Source: JBKEDG01 sp047973085 (lineage in GTDB: Bacteria; Bacillota_I; Bacilli_A; JBKEDG01). From it: a stretch of 10,916 bases of DNA. The stretch's first letter is position 1; every line of letters starts with the position of its first letter. The notes beneath the pieces are model-generated. The model was not told where the DNA came from and searched no databases. It was given only the letters and a program-made list of their open reading frames with translations. The stretch is taken from contig JBKEBI010000066.1 of the NCBI GenBank assembly GCA_047973085.1, forward strand, positions 1 through 10,916. The letters run 5' to 3'. A program made the translations under genes and the position numbers. Below, in pieces: positions 1 through 6,463 of the stretch.

Positions 1-103
1 CAATCTCTATATTTTTATGTTTTGATAGTAATTCTTCCTTAACTATTTTTGCCTGCGTTAATGCAAGATTACTCGTTCTCGCACCAATTACAATTTTCTT
101 CAT
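1..103 (-). CDS. hemC: Hydroxymethylbilane synthase (porphobilinogen deaminase), N-terminal fragment, 3' end off window
   Basis: HemC polymerises four porphobilinogen molecules into hydroxymethylbilane in the cytoplasm, an early step toward uroporphyrinogen III and hence sirohydrochlorin and corrins. Only the first 34 codons are in the window. The visible residues begin MKKIVIGARTSNLALTQA, matching the family's N-terminal I-G-(T/S)-R-x-S-x-L-A-x-x-Q-A signature, whose Arg and Ser contact substrate carboxylates; Ala replaces the usual Thr/Ser before the Arg. The ATG at 103 is preceded by a strong GGAGGAG ribosome binding site. It is the last gene seen in the cobalamin operon and follows the interrupted phosphatase. 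The phosphatase frame, if read past its TAG, would overlap hemC by 35 nt. Linking hemC to cbi genes is common in anaerobes that feed corrin synthesis from their own uroporphyrinogen pool. The catalytic domains and dipyrromethane-binding Cys lie outside the window. Confidence 0.87.
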   Translation of the reverse strand, partial: MKKIVIGARTSNLALTQAKIVKEELLSKHKNIEI

Positions 104-308
104 AAACTCCTCCACTTAACATATTTAATTCTATCTCAACCACCTCACAGTTATCTACTTCAAATGATGTGTTGTTGAAAAACAATTCATTATTAATTTT
201 ACATAAAATAATTTTAATCCAAGTTCCATGCCCAACAATTAAAATATTTTCTTTATCTGTAACAATCCCATTAAAGCAATCAATTACTAATTTTTCAATA
301 TGATAAAA
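69..308 (-). pseudogene. C-terminal remainder of CobC-like histidine phosphatase, downstream of an in-frame TAG
   Basis: Reading on in the same frame after the TAG at 309-311 gives 79 codons (starting FYHIEKLVIDCF) before a TAA at 69-71. They include ENILIVGHGTWIK, the second catalytic-histidine box (usually GHG) of the phosphoglycerate mutase/histidine phosphatase superfamily. No frameshift is needed: one nonsense codon separates this half from the RHG half. No ATG, GTG or TTG occurs in this frame between the TAG and the GHG box, so independent translation of an intact box is unlikely. This stretch accounts for what would otherwise be a 205-nt gap before hemC, the only large gap in the operon. 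The final codons overlap hemC by 35 nt. It is either the dead tail of a recent pseudogene or the second half of a protein made by amber read-through or suppression; a base-call error is also possible. Confidence 0.75.
107..113 (-). promoter_or_regulatory. Ribosome binding site of hemC
   Basis: GGAGGAG on the minus strand ends 3 nt before the hemC ATG at 103 (5 nt if GGAGG is taken as the core). It fixes the hemC start. The site lies inside the read-through frame of the upstream phosphatase, the same arrangement used for several other genes in this operon. Confidence 0.75.
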
Positions 309-611
309 CTATTTGTGATGCTCAATCCAATACTCTTTTTCCATAGTCTGACAATTAACCAGGGGCATTTCTTTTAAACAATCAATTTTTATTACTTGCG
401 AATCTATCTCTTTAGCTATAATACATGCTGTATCATAAGCCCTTTTTAGTGGACTTGTATAAATTATATCAATTTGTTTATCCAAAAAATATTCAGCTAC
501 ATTTTTTGCTTGATTAATACCATTTTCATTAAGTTTCGTATCAATAAGTCCTTGCAATTTTCCTTTGTGGTTCCATTCTGTTTCGCCATGCCTTAATAAG
601 TATACACTCAT
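309..611 (-). CDS. cobC: CobC-like histidine phosphatase (putative alpha-ribazole phosphatase), N-terminal half ending at an in-frame TAG
   Basis: The family removes the 5'-phosphate from alpha-ribazole-5'-phosphate or adenosylcobalamin-phosphate late in nucleotide-loop assembly; the cobalamin context suggests this role but the sequence alone does not prove it. The 100 residues start YLLRHGETEWN (catalytic His8 in the RHG box) and contain SPLKRAYDTA (substrate Arg57) and LKEM (Glu81, the likely general-acid region). The expected FGxWEG box after LxE is not recognisable. A TAG follows codon 100, while family members run to about 180-210 residues; the missing second His box sits in frame just beyond the TAG. 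With read-through the product would be about 180 residues. The ATG overlaps the TGA of the cysteine-rich gene as ATGA, and no clear ribosome binding site precedes it, so translation probably depends on coupling. As it stands the 100-residue product should be inactive. The symbol is tentative. Confidence 0.72.
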   Translation of the reverse strand: MSVYLLRHGETEWNHKGKLQGLIDTKLNENGINQAKNVAEYFLDKQIDIIYTSPLKRAYDTACIIAKEIDSQVIKIDCLKEMPLVNCQTMEKEYWIEHHK

Positions 612-859
612 GATTTATTATTATTTGCTTTCAATTTTTCGATTACCACTTCATAAAATGATGCTTCGTGAGGAAGTATACAATTAATACAACTTTTAAA
701 ATTACTGCTAGTGTAGTCAAAGCATCCCCCACAATTATCTCCTAATAAATATAAAGGGCAAAAACAAAATAAACAATTGAATTCACTTTCATTTTCTACT
801 TCATGACATGGAAAATACTCACAATCTTTATTACTAAAAAATTTATAATTATTTTTCAT
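608..859 (-). CDS. Small nine-cysteine, putative metal-binding protein of the cobalamin operon
   Basis: This 83-residue protein is cytoplasmic by appearance, with no signal peptide or membrane segment. It has nine cysteines and two candidate ligand histidines: C13-x4-C18-H19, C29-x2-C32-x-C34, C43-x2-C46 and C57-x2-C60-x3-H64, plus the segment CPLYLLGDNCGG. It resembles the uncharacterised cysteine-rich small-domain (zinc-finger-like) family often found beside cobalamin genes in clostridia and archaea; I recall this as Pfam zf-like / COG2158, not verified here. Its function is unknown. The spacing suits two or more Zn sites or an Fe-S cluster; a role in cobalt or corrinoid handling is inference from position only. 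The ATG at 859 overlaps the cbiC TGA by 1 nt, with GGGGAG six bases upstream. A TTG one codon earlier (862) is possible but less likely. It overlaps the phosphatase start by 4 nt. Confidence 0.82.
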   Translation of the reverse strand: MKNNYKFFSNKDCEYFPCHEVENESEFNCLFCFCPLYLLGDNCGGCFDYTSSNFKSCINCILPHEASFYEVVIEKLKANNNKS

Positions 860-1491
860 CAATCTCTCCCCACAACATCATAGACAAGTGCATTAACAAT
901 GGCAGCAGCTACATTACTTCCACCTTTGCGACCTCTTGCAACAATATGAGGAATATGACGCTCAATTATCATTTCTTTTGATTCTACTACATTAACAAAA
1001 CCAACCGGAACCGCAATAATTAACCCTGATTTATAAATGCCAGTATCAACTAATTCACATATTTTAAGTAAGGATGTTGGAGCATTACCCACCACAAAAA
1101 TAATCGGTGTTTTAATGTTATCTATTGCATATTTTACTGCTTCAATTGATCTTGTCACTCCATTTTTTTTAGCATTATTAGCGACCTCTTCATTACTAAT
1201 AAAGCATTTAATATCAACACCTGCTTTGGCAAGGGCAATTTTATTAACTCCTGCCATTGACATTTGTGTATCAGTTACAATTGTTACATCGCTTTTAATT
1301 AGCTCTCTAAAATGATCAACAACATTTTCTGAAAAATTTAAATTATCAACATATTCAAAATCAGCAGTTGTATGAATTACACGTTTCAAAACATTAATGT
1401 TTTTTCTATCATATTCAATATCACCAAGCGTCGATGTGATTATTTCAAAACTCTTTTCTTCAATTTCTTTAGGTTTTAATATTAACTTCAT
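859..1491 (-). CDS. cbiC: Cobalt-precorrin-8 methylmutase
   Basis: CbiC moves the methyl group from C11 to C12 of cobalt-precorrin-8, giving cobyrinic acid, the substrate of CbiA. The 210-residue length is typical of the family. Visible hallmarks are RVIHTTAD with the catalytic His40 (equivalent to the active-site His of CobH), IVTDTQMSMAGVNK (71-84, the family's TDTxM-x-x-G-I/V-N-K loop), GNAPTSLLKICEL (135-147), AVPVGFVNVVESKE (160-173) and RGRKGGSNVAAA (186-197). The frame is open upstream to 1608, but that extension encodes a hydrophobic stretch overlapping cbiA by 140 nt. The ATG at 1491 has an AAGGAG site 9 nt upstream and starts where homologues start, so I chose it. It overlaps cbiA by 23 nt and its TGA overlaps the next ATG by 1 nt. 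Complete, with no anomalies seen. Confidence 0.96.
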   Translation of the reverse strand: MKLILKPKEIEEKSFEIITSTLGDIEYDRKNINVLKRVIHTTADFEYVDNLNFSENVVDHFRELIKSDVTIVTDTQMSMAGVNKIALAKAGVDIKCFISNEEVANNAKKNGVTRSIEAVKYAIDNIKTPIIFVVGNAPTSLLKICELVDTGIYKSGLIIAVPVGFVNVVESKEMIIERHIPHIVARGRKGGSNVAAAIVNALVYDVVGRD

Positions 1492-2833
1492 TATTAACAA
1501 CTCCTTTTTCACATAGTTTAATAAAATTTCTAGGTAATTCAAGGTTATTAATAAAATGAATATGCATGTAACTAGCAAAAATACTCTCACTTGTATATAC
1601 AGCATCATATTCCATATTATTACTTACCTTTAATGCTTTAAAACTTTCCCCTTCACTTGTTGAAACTGAATGATGAAATGAATGAGCATTAACACTACCA
1701 TTTAAAAAATTATTTTTAGTTTTATTTGTAATTTTTGTGTACCCAAAGTTTTGTAGAGATTTTGTCATTAAAACATCACTATCAATAATTCCTAACATCT
1801 GATATTTTATACCTTCAAGGTCTGTTATCGTATTTTGTAAATACATAAATCCCCCACATTCAGCATAAACAGGAATATTCTTTGAAATCTTTTCTCTAAT
1901 CGAATTTTGCATTGACTTGTTATTTTCAAGTAAAGTTCCATAAAGTTCTGGATATCCTCCAAAAAATAATAGCCCATCAACATCATCAGGCAGGCATTGA
2001 TCATCAATTGGAGAAAAATAGTGAATATTGGCTCCCATCTGTTGAAGTATCTCAATATTATCATCATATATAAAGCAAAAAGCTTTATCTCTAGCAACAT
2101 ATAGATTAACATTTGCAACCTTATCAATTGTATTCACATTATTTTCTTTTAGGTATTTACTACAATTAGCTATTTCAATAATTCTTTCCATATCGCAATA
2201 TTTTAAGACATTATCGCCAATTATTTCTATTTTACTTTTAATATCATCAATTTCATCTGCAGTAACTAACCCCAAATGCCTAGAGCTTATTTTTACTTCC
2301 TCAAGATGTGGAATAAATCCTACTACTTCAATACCTAACTGCTCTTCGATCATTTCTTTGTAATATTTATACATTCCAACTTTGATATTATTGAGTAAAA
2401 CACCACAAATATTATTTTGTTCAAATTCCAAAAAGCCTTTAATTTGAGCACATACACTAATTCCTTGACCATTAGGATTAACAATTAATATCGTTGGAGT
2501 TGATGTTATTACTGAAATACTATTTGCACTGTATTTTGTACTTTTTCCCATTCCATCAAAAATTCCCATTGCACCTTCAACTACAGCAATATCACAAGCT
2601 TCTTCCCCAGCAATTAATGTATTAATAAGATTATCCTCTCCCATTAGGAAGCCATCTAGATTTCTAGTAACTACTTCAGTAACTTTTTGATGAAACATCG
2701 GATCTATATAATCAGGCCCACACTTAAATGAAATAACCTTTTTATCAAAACGCTTAAGTGCAGCAATAACACCACATACAACTGTAGTTTTACCAACACT
2801 ACTTCCAGTTCCTGCAAACATTATTCTACTCAT
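1469..2833 (-). CDS. cbiA: Cobyrinic acid a,c-diamide synthase
   Basis: This enzyme amidates the a and c carboxylates of cobyrinic acid with ATP and glutamine-derived ammonia. The 454 residues form two domains. The N-terminal dethiobiotin-synthetase-like ATPase has a P-loop GTGSSVGKTT (8-17), GPDYIDPMFH (39-48) and EGAMGIFDG (86-94). The C-terminal class I glutaminase-like domain, from about residue 242, has VARDKAFCFIYDDN (246-259), GGYPELY (292-298), the nucleophile Cys326 in AECGGFMYL, and HIHF (424-427), which supplies the likely catalytic His. SSRHLGL (183-189) matches the linker region. GPDYIDP and the 454-residue length point to CbiA, not CbiP. The ATG overlaps the cbiET TGA by 4 nt (ATGA) and is preceded by AGGTG. 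The 3' end overlaps cbiC by 23 nt and carries its ribosome binding site. Intact. Confidence 0.96.
   Translation of the reverse strand: MSRIMFAGTGSSVGKTTVVCGVIAALKRFDKKVISFKCGPDYIDPMFHQKVTEVVTRNLDGFLMGEDNLINTLIAGEEACDIAVVEGAMGIFDGMGKSTKYSANSISVITSTPTILIVNPNGQGISVCAQIKGFLEFEQNNICGVLLNNIKVGMYKYYKEMIEEQLGIEVVGFIPHLEEVKISSRHLGLVTADEIDDIKSKIEIIGDNVLKYCDMERIIEIANCSKYLKENNVNTIDKVANVNLYVARDKAFCFIYDDNIEILQQMGANIHYFSPIDDQCLPDDVDGLLFFGGYPELYGTLLENNKSMQNSIREKISKNIPVYAECGGFMYLQNTITDLEGIKYQMLGIIDSDVLMTKSLQNFGYTKITNKTKNNFLNGSVNAHSFHHSVSTSEGESFKALKVSNNMEYDAVYTSESIFASYMHIHFINNLELPRNFIKLCEKGVVNNEVNIKT
1501..1506 (-). promoter_or_regulatory. Ribosome binding site of cbiC
   Basis: AAGGAG on the minus strand lies 9 nt upstream of the ATG at 1491 and inside the 3' end of cbiA. 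It decides the cbiC start in favour of 1491 over the upstream start at 1608 in the same open frame. Confidence 0.75.
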
Positions 2834-4008
2834 AATTTTTCACCTGTAAAAATGTAAATTGGATTATTTGCTATCATCATATTATATTGTCCCAAATGAC
2901 GAGATTTAGAAGCATTAATGCAAGTACAATCATATTTTAAATTATGAAACTTAAAACTTTCTAAAATACTATTTAAAGTTTCAAGTGTAATAGCTGTAGC
3001 AATTATCTTTACATCCTCATTCAATTGTAGTAACCTTTCAATTATTTCACTCATATTTCCACTACTTCCACCTATAATAACTTTATCAGGTTTTTCTAAA
3101 CTATCCAACCCCTCTGGAGCTTTTTTATTAATAACTTTAACATTGAATGTTTGATGTTTTCTAATATTATCTAAAATTAAGCTACAAGCAGTTTCATTTT
3201 GCTCAATAGCATATACCATTCCTTGATAAACACCCTTAGCACTCTCAATTGCAATTGAACCTGTTCCTGATCCAATATCATATACTATATCCTTAGGTTG
3301 CAAGTTTAATTTTTTTAAACAAATCCATCTTACTTCTTCTTTAGTCATAGGTACATCGCCTCTAATAAAATCTGTATCATATAGTGTTATGTTTGGAATT
3401 GAAAAATTAGTATTGATTATGTACATTACAGCTAAATCATTAAAACTTATTTTACTTAATTCTAAAGCGGTTCCAGTAGTGATTCTTTCATTTTTATATG
3501 ATAAACTCTCACCGACAAACACCTCTAAATCTCCAAGTCCAAATTCGCAAAGTTTTAAACAGATGCTTTGCACATTATTTTCTCCACCTGTCAAAATAAA
3601 AACTTTTTTATTATAAGTAACATCCCCGATAATATTGTTATTTCTTCCATGCATACTCACTACTTTTGCATCATCATAATTTATTTTTAACTTTGCACTA
3701 AAATATTGTAAACTACTAAAACCATTAATTAATTGAATAACATAATCGTTTTGAAATTTCTTCACTATTCCAGAACTCATGCTAAAAAACCCTACATCAC
3801 CGCTTACTAGAACTACAACATCACTATCAAACCCAAGCTCTAGTCTTTCATATATTTCAGACAGCTTTAGCGCTTCATACTGCTTGATTTTTAAACTAAT
3901 ACGCTTTGTTGTTAGAATGTAGCTAGCATTATCAATGATTGACTTAACTTCTTCAGATAAATGCTCTACATCTCCCATTCCAAACCCAATAATATACATT
4001 TTCTTCAT
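2830..4008 (-). CDS. cbiET: Bifunctional cobalt-precorrin-7 C5-methyltransferase / cobalt-precorrin-6B C15-methyltransferase (decarboxylating)
   Basis: This is a 392-residue fusion of CbiE and CbiT, the arrangement also seen in aerobic CobL. Residues 1 to about 200 are a tetrapyrrole methylase: IIGFGMGD (6-13), LVSGDVGFFSM (67-77), GFSSLQYFSAKL (96-107), SMHGR (118-122) and ILTGGENN (138-145). Residues from about 205 are a Rossmann-type SAM methyltransferase: DTDFIRGDVPMTKEEVR (211-227, the CbiT substrate-loop signature), DIGSGTGSIAIESA (244-257, SAM-binding motif I) and IIGGSSGN (311-318). Together they add methyl groups at C5 and C15 and decarboxylate the C12 acetate chain. GGAGG lies 11 nt before the ATG, inside cbiJ. 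One base separates it from cbiJ and it overlaps cbiA by 4 nt. Both domains look complete. Confidence 0.95.
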   Translation of the reverse strand: MKKMYIIGFGMGDVEHLSEEVKSIIDNASYILTTKRISLKIKQYEALKLSEIYERLELGFDSDVVVLVSGDVGFFSMSSGIVKKFQNDYVIQLINGFSSLQYFSAKLKINYDDAKVVSMHGRNNNIIGDVTYNKKVFILTGGENNVQSICLKLCEFGLGDLEVFVGESLSYKNERITTGTALELSKISFNDLAVMYIINTNFSIPNITLYDTDFIRGDVPMTKEEVRWICLKKLNLQPKDIVYDIGSGTGSIAIESAKGVYQGMVYAIEQNETACSLILDNIRKHQTFNVKVINKKAPEGLDSLEKPDKVIIGGSSGNMSEIIERLLQLNEDVKIIATAITLETLNSILESFKFHNLKYDCTCINASKSRHLGQYNMMIANNPIYIFTGEKL

Positions 4009-4009
4009 T

Positions 4010-4756
4010 TTAGCTTAAACCTCCAAAATAATCCAATATTTCATTAAAACTCATTCCAATTTCAATAGTTGGTCTATCTATTACTAGTACTTTAACATTG
4101 CACTTTAGTGCTGCATCAATTTTTTCTTCAAAACCACTAATTTTACCTGAATTCTTTGTTACCAAATAAGCAATTTCTAGTTCCTTTAACATCAATCTAT
4201 TCATCGCAAATGAAAAAGGTCCTTGCATACAAATAATATTTTTCTGCTTATATCCTAAATTAATTGCCTTATCTAAAGAACTTAGCATCGGAATGATTCT
4301 AACATAAACTCTCTCATAATAATTTTTTATATGTGTAAATATCTCAAGTTCTTTACTTCCAATTGTAAGTAAAATATTCCCATTTTTATTTTGCAAATAT
4401 TTAACTACCTCTTCATAGTTCTTAAAATACTTTACATCATTTTTTCTTAAATTAAACTCACGAACTAATCTAATATATTTAACTTTATTTTTTAAACATG
4501 CTCTTTTAGCATTTTCTGTTACAATATTAGCATATGGATGGGTAGCATCAATTACAATTTCAAATTGCTCTTTTTTTATAAGATTATCAATTTCTAATTC
4601 ATTAAGTCGATTTGAAATCACATTAATATTATTATTTTTCGCTATTAATTGCTTCCCATATACTGAAGTTATAGCAACACTCAATTCATTATTTACTGCT
4701 AGAAGTTTTGTCAACTCACGCCCTTCCGTTGTTCCACCAAAGATTAAAATTTTCAT
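4010..4756 (-). CDS. cbiJ: Cobalt-precorrin-6A reductase
   Basis: CbiJ reduces the macrocycle double bond of cobalt-precorrin-6A with NAD(P)H to give cobalt-precorrin-6B. The 248 residues show the CbiJ/CobK pattern: IFGGTTEGREL (5-15, dinucleotide-binding loop), VIDATHPYANIVTENAKRAC (68-87), KYIRLVRE (93-100), TIGSKEL (131-137), MQGPFS (177-182) and VTKNSGKISGFEEKIDAA (199-216). The ATG overlaps the cbiH TGA as ATGA and is preceded by AGGGGAT. Its stop is one base before cbiET. Given the CbiD, CbiG and CbiT partners, the substrate is the cobalt-containing form, so the NADH-dependent CbiJ role is preferred over CobK. Intact. Confidence 0.95.
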   Translation of the reverse strand: MKILIFGGTTEGRELTKLLAVNNELSVAITSVYGKQLIAKNNNINVISNRLNELEIDNLIKKEQFEIVIDATHPYANIVTENAKRACLKNKVKYIRLVREFNLRKNDVKYFKNYEEVVKYLQNKNGNILLTIGSKELEIFTHIKNYYERVYVRIIPMLSSLDKAINLGYKQKNIICMQGPFSFAMNRLMLKELEIAYLVTKNSGKISGFEEKIDAALKCNVKVLVIDRPTIEIGMSFNEILDYFGGLS

Positions 4757-5478
4757 ATTTCATATCCCCTAGTTGTAACTAGTTTATCTTTGATTATTTT
4801 TGTACAAGTATTTCCAATAATAACAGTTGTGAACATATCAACATCAGTCGATAGCAAATCTTCTAATGTGCATATACAGCTTTTTGTATCATTTCTTAAT
4901 GCATTTCTAACATAACCACACTTCGTATCTTTATCACGATACTTTAACATGATTTTAGTAGCTATTTTTAAATAATCTGGTCTATTTTTACTCTGTGGAT
5001 TATAAATACATATAGCCATATCAGTTTGAGCAAGTAAAGTTAATCTCTTTTCAATTGTTTCCCATGGTGTCAAACAATCACTTAAACTAATTGTAGCAAA
5101 ATCATTTGTAATTGGTGATCCTAGTATCGAAGCAGTGGCAATTGAAGCTGTAACACCAACTTCTACTTTTATATTGATTTCTTCATATTCTTCTGCAAGT
5201 TCATAAAGTAGTGAGGCCATCCCATATATTCCAGAATCCCCACTTGATATTACACATACTTTTTTTCCTTTCAAAGCTTCCTCAATAGCCCTTTTACAGC
5301 GTTCTACTTCACCAGTCATTTTAGTTGCAATAATTTCTTTGTTTTCAATTAAATCTTGAATTAATTTTATATATGTAGTAAACCCAACCACAACATCACA
5401 ACTTTTAATAATCTCAGTAGCGTTTTTTGTAAGATACTTCAAATCTCCAGGACCAATTCCTACAGCATATAAATCCAT
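4753..5478 (-). CDS. cbiH: Cobalt-precorrin-3B (cobalt-factor III) C17-methyltransferase, ring-contracting
   Basis: CbiH methylates C17 and drives ring contraction to the delta-lactone intermediate. The 241-residue single tetrapyrrole methylase domain has the usual short length. Motifs are GIGPGD (7-12), SSGDSGIYGMASL (78-90), NDFATISLSDCLTPWETIEKRL (125-146; LTPW is diagnostic of CbiH/CobJ), YNPQSKNR (159-166), VIIGNT (219-224) and the C-terminal RGYEI. In the loop usually written I-P-G-V/M-T-A, this protein has E-V-G-V-T-A (106-111), so the conserved Pro is Val. The ATG is preceded by AGGAGG, which overlaps the stop of cbiG; that stop is TAG and lies in frame with cbiH. The C-terminal extension of the ferredoxin-like CbiH60 variant is absent. 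The 3' end overlaps cbiJ by 4 nt. Confidence 0.96.
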   Translation of the reverse strand: MDLYAVGIGPGDLKYLTKNATEIIKSCDVVVGFTTYIKLIQDLIENKEIIATKMTGEVERCKRAIEEALKGKKVCVISSGDSGIYGMASLLYELAEEYEEINIKVEVGVTASIATASILGSPITNDFATISLSDCLTPWETIEKRLTLLAQTDMAICIYNPQSKNRPDYLKIATKIMLKYRDKDTKCGYVRNALRNDTKSCICTLEDLLSTDVDMFTTVIIGNTCTKIIKDKLVTTRGYEI

Positions 5479-5483
5479 ATTTA

Positions 5484-5489
5484 CCTCCT
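5484..5489 (-). promoter_or_regulatory. Ribosome binding site of cbiH overlapping the cbiG stop codon
   Basis: AGGAGG on the minus strand sits 5 nt before the cbiH ATG (5478). Its first two bases are the last two of the cbiG TAG stop (5488-5490), a layout that suits tight coupling of cbiG termination to cbiH initiation. Confidence 0.75.
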
Positions 5490-6462
5490 AAAATTTAACC
5501 TTCCAGTTTTTTATTGCAATTGCAATAGTCATTCCATCTTTTACCTTTTTTGACAAAATTATCTTTCCTTTTTCTGCTGCAAGAAAAGCTGCGCTTTCAC
5601 ATACATTAGAAACTCCAGTAATACTTTTAACAAACTCTGATGATTCAAACAAATTTTCATATTTAGCAAGTTCTTCTTTTGTATATGTAGAAAAATTTAA
5701 ATTGTATTTCTCACTCAAATTTATAATAGCTTTTTCATTTTTCTTTAAATCTATTGATGCAATAGATTTAACCAGATTAACATCAATATTTTGATTTGAT
5801 AACGTTTCTAGAAAAAAATTTTCAAGCTTTGCACTATCAGTATCCTTTTTACATCCAATTCCTATATGATACATTTTCGGTTGTAAAACTAATGTGTTTG
5901 GTAAAGAACTTTTCATTCCAAAATAAACATTTGCACTACATATAGTATCCAATATAAAATTTTGAGGTATTACTCCTTCTATTTCATAATCTGACTTTAA
6001 TCCAACATCTTTTAACTCAAGTAGTTCTTTTGAAACTAGTTTAATATCTTCACAGTTTGCAATATGATAATCATTATGTCTAGCATAAAGATCAATACTA
6101 AAAACATTGTTTGTATCTGTTGCAGTTGTAATAATAGCCTTTGCATTTAAATATTTTGACAAATCTAAACTAGCATCATTTGCTCCACCTAAATGTCCCG
6201 ACAAAATTGGAATAACAACCTTGCCTTTTTCATCAATAACAATAACAGCCGGGTCTTTTGACTTATGCTCTATAAAGCTAGATATTCCTCTAACAGCTAT
6301 TCCAATAGCTCCAATAAAAACAATTGTATTATTTTTCTTGAAGACTTTATCTATTACTTCATTAAGATTTTTTACACGAATAATTTCAACCTCATATTCA
6401 GGTATTTGTTTTAGCCTCTCACTAAGTGTGTAACCTTTGCTAGTAAATGATAAAATATACAT
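5488..6462 (-). CDS. cbiG: Cobalt-precorrin-5A hydrolase
   Basis: CbiG opens the lactone of cobalt-precorrin-5A and releases the C20 fragment as acetaldehyde, a step specific to the anaerobic route. From the ATG at 6462 it has 324 residues, usual for the family. The N-terminal half has FIGAIGIAVR (49-58), KDPAVIVIDEKG (69-80), SGHLGGAN (88-95) and TTATD (112-116). The C-terminal domain has GIGCKK (201-206), SIASIDLKKNE (233-243) and TGVSNVCESAAFLAA (282-296). A longer frame opens at an ATG at 6498, but that extension overlaps cbiF by 35 nt, has no ribosome binding site, and adds 12 residues before the usual MYILSFT start. The chosen start has only a weak GTGAGAG site, one base after the cbiF stop, suggesting coupling. 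It ends in TAG, 9 nt before cbiH and in frame with it. Confidence 0.94.
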   Translation of the reverse strand: MYILSFTSKGYTLSERLKQIPEYEVEIIRVKNLNEVIDKVFKKNNTIVFIGAIGIAVRGISSFIEHKSKDPAVIVIDEKGKVVIPILSGHLGGANDASLDLSKYLNAKAIITTATDTNNVFSIDLYARHNDYHIANCEDIKLVSKELLELKDVGLKSDYEIEGVIPQNFILDTICSANVYFGMKSSLPNTLVLQPKMYHIGIGCKKDTDSAKLENFFLETLSNQNIDVNLVKSIASIDLKKNEKAIINLSEKYNLNFSTYTKEELAKYENLFESSEFVKSITGVSNVCESAAFLAAEKGKIILSKKVKDGMTIAIAIKNWKVKF

Positions 6463-6463
6463 C

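Noticed and set aside
104..308. A non-coding leader, riboswitch or terminator between the phosphatase and hemC
   Set aside because: The stretch translates in frame into a recognisable histidine-phosphatase C-terminus with the GHG box, and I saw no clear hairpin followed by a T-run.
1037..1315. Plus-strand open frame of 92 codons within cbiC
   Set aside because: Antisense shadow of a well-conserved gene, with no ribosome binding site or recognisable motif.
1492..1608. Longer N-terminus for CbiC, adding 39 hydrophobic residues (a possible membrane anchor)
   Set aside because: It overlaps the cbiA coding sequence by 140 nt, homologues start at MKLILKPKEIEE, and a good AAGGAG site sits before the ATG at 1491. 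The hydrophobic stretch is the out-of-frame reading of cbiA.
1825..2127. Minus-strand open frame of 100 codons within cbiA in another frame
   Set aside because: Lies wholly inside the conserved cbiA glutaminase domain and resembles no known protein.
3389..3616. Plus-strand open frame of 75 codons within cbiET
   Set aside because: Antisense shadow of conserved coding sequence.
6107..6433. Plus-strand open frame of 108 codons within cbiG
   Set aside because: Antisense to conserved CbiG motifs, with no independent support. AT-rich codon use commonly leaves such frames open.
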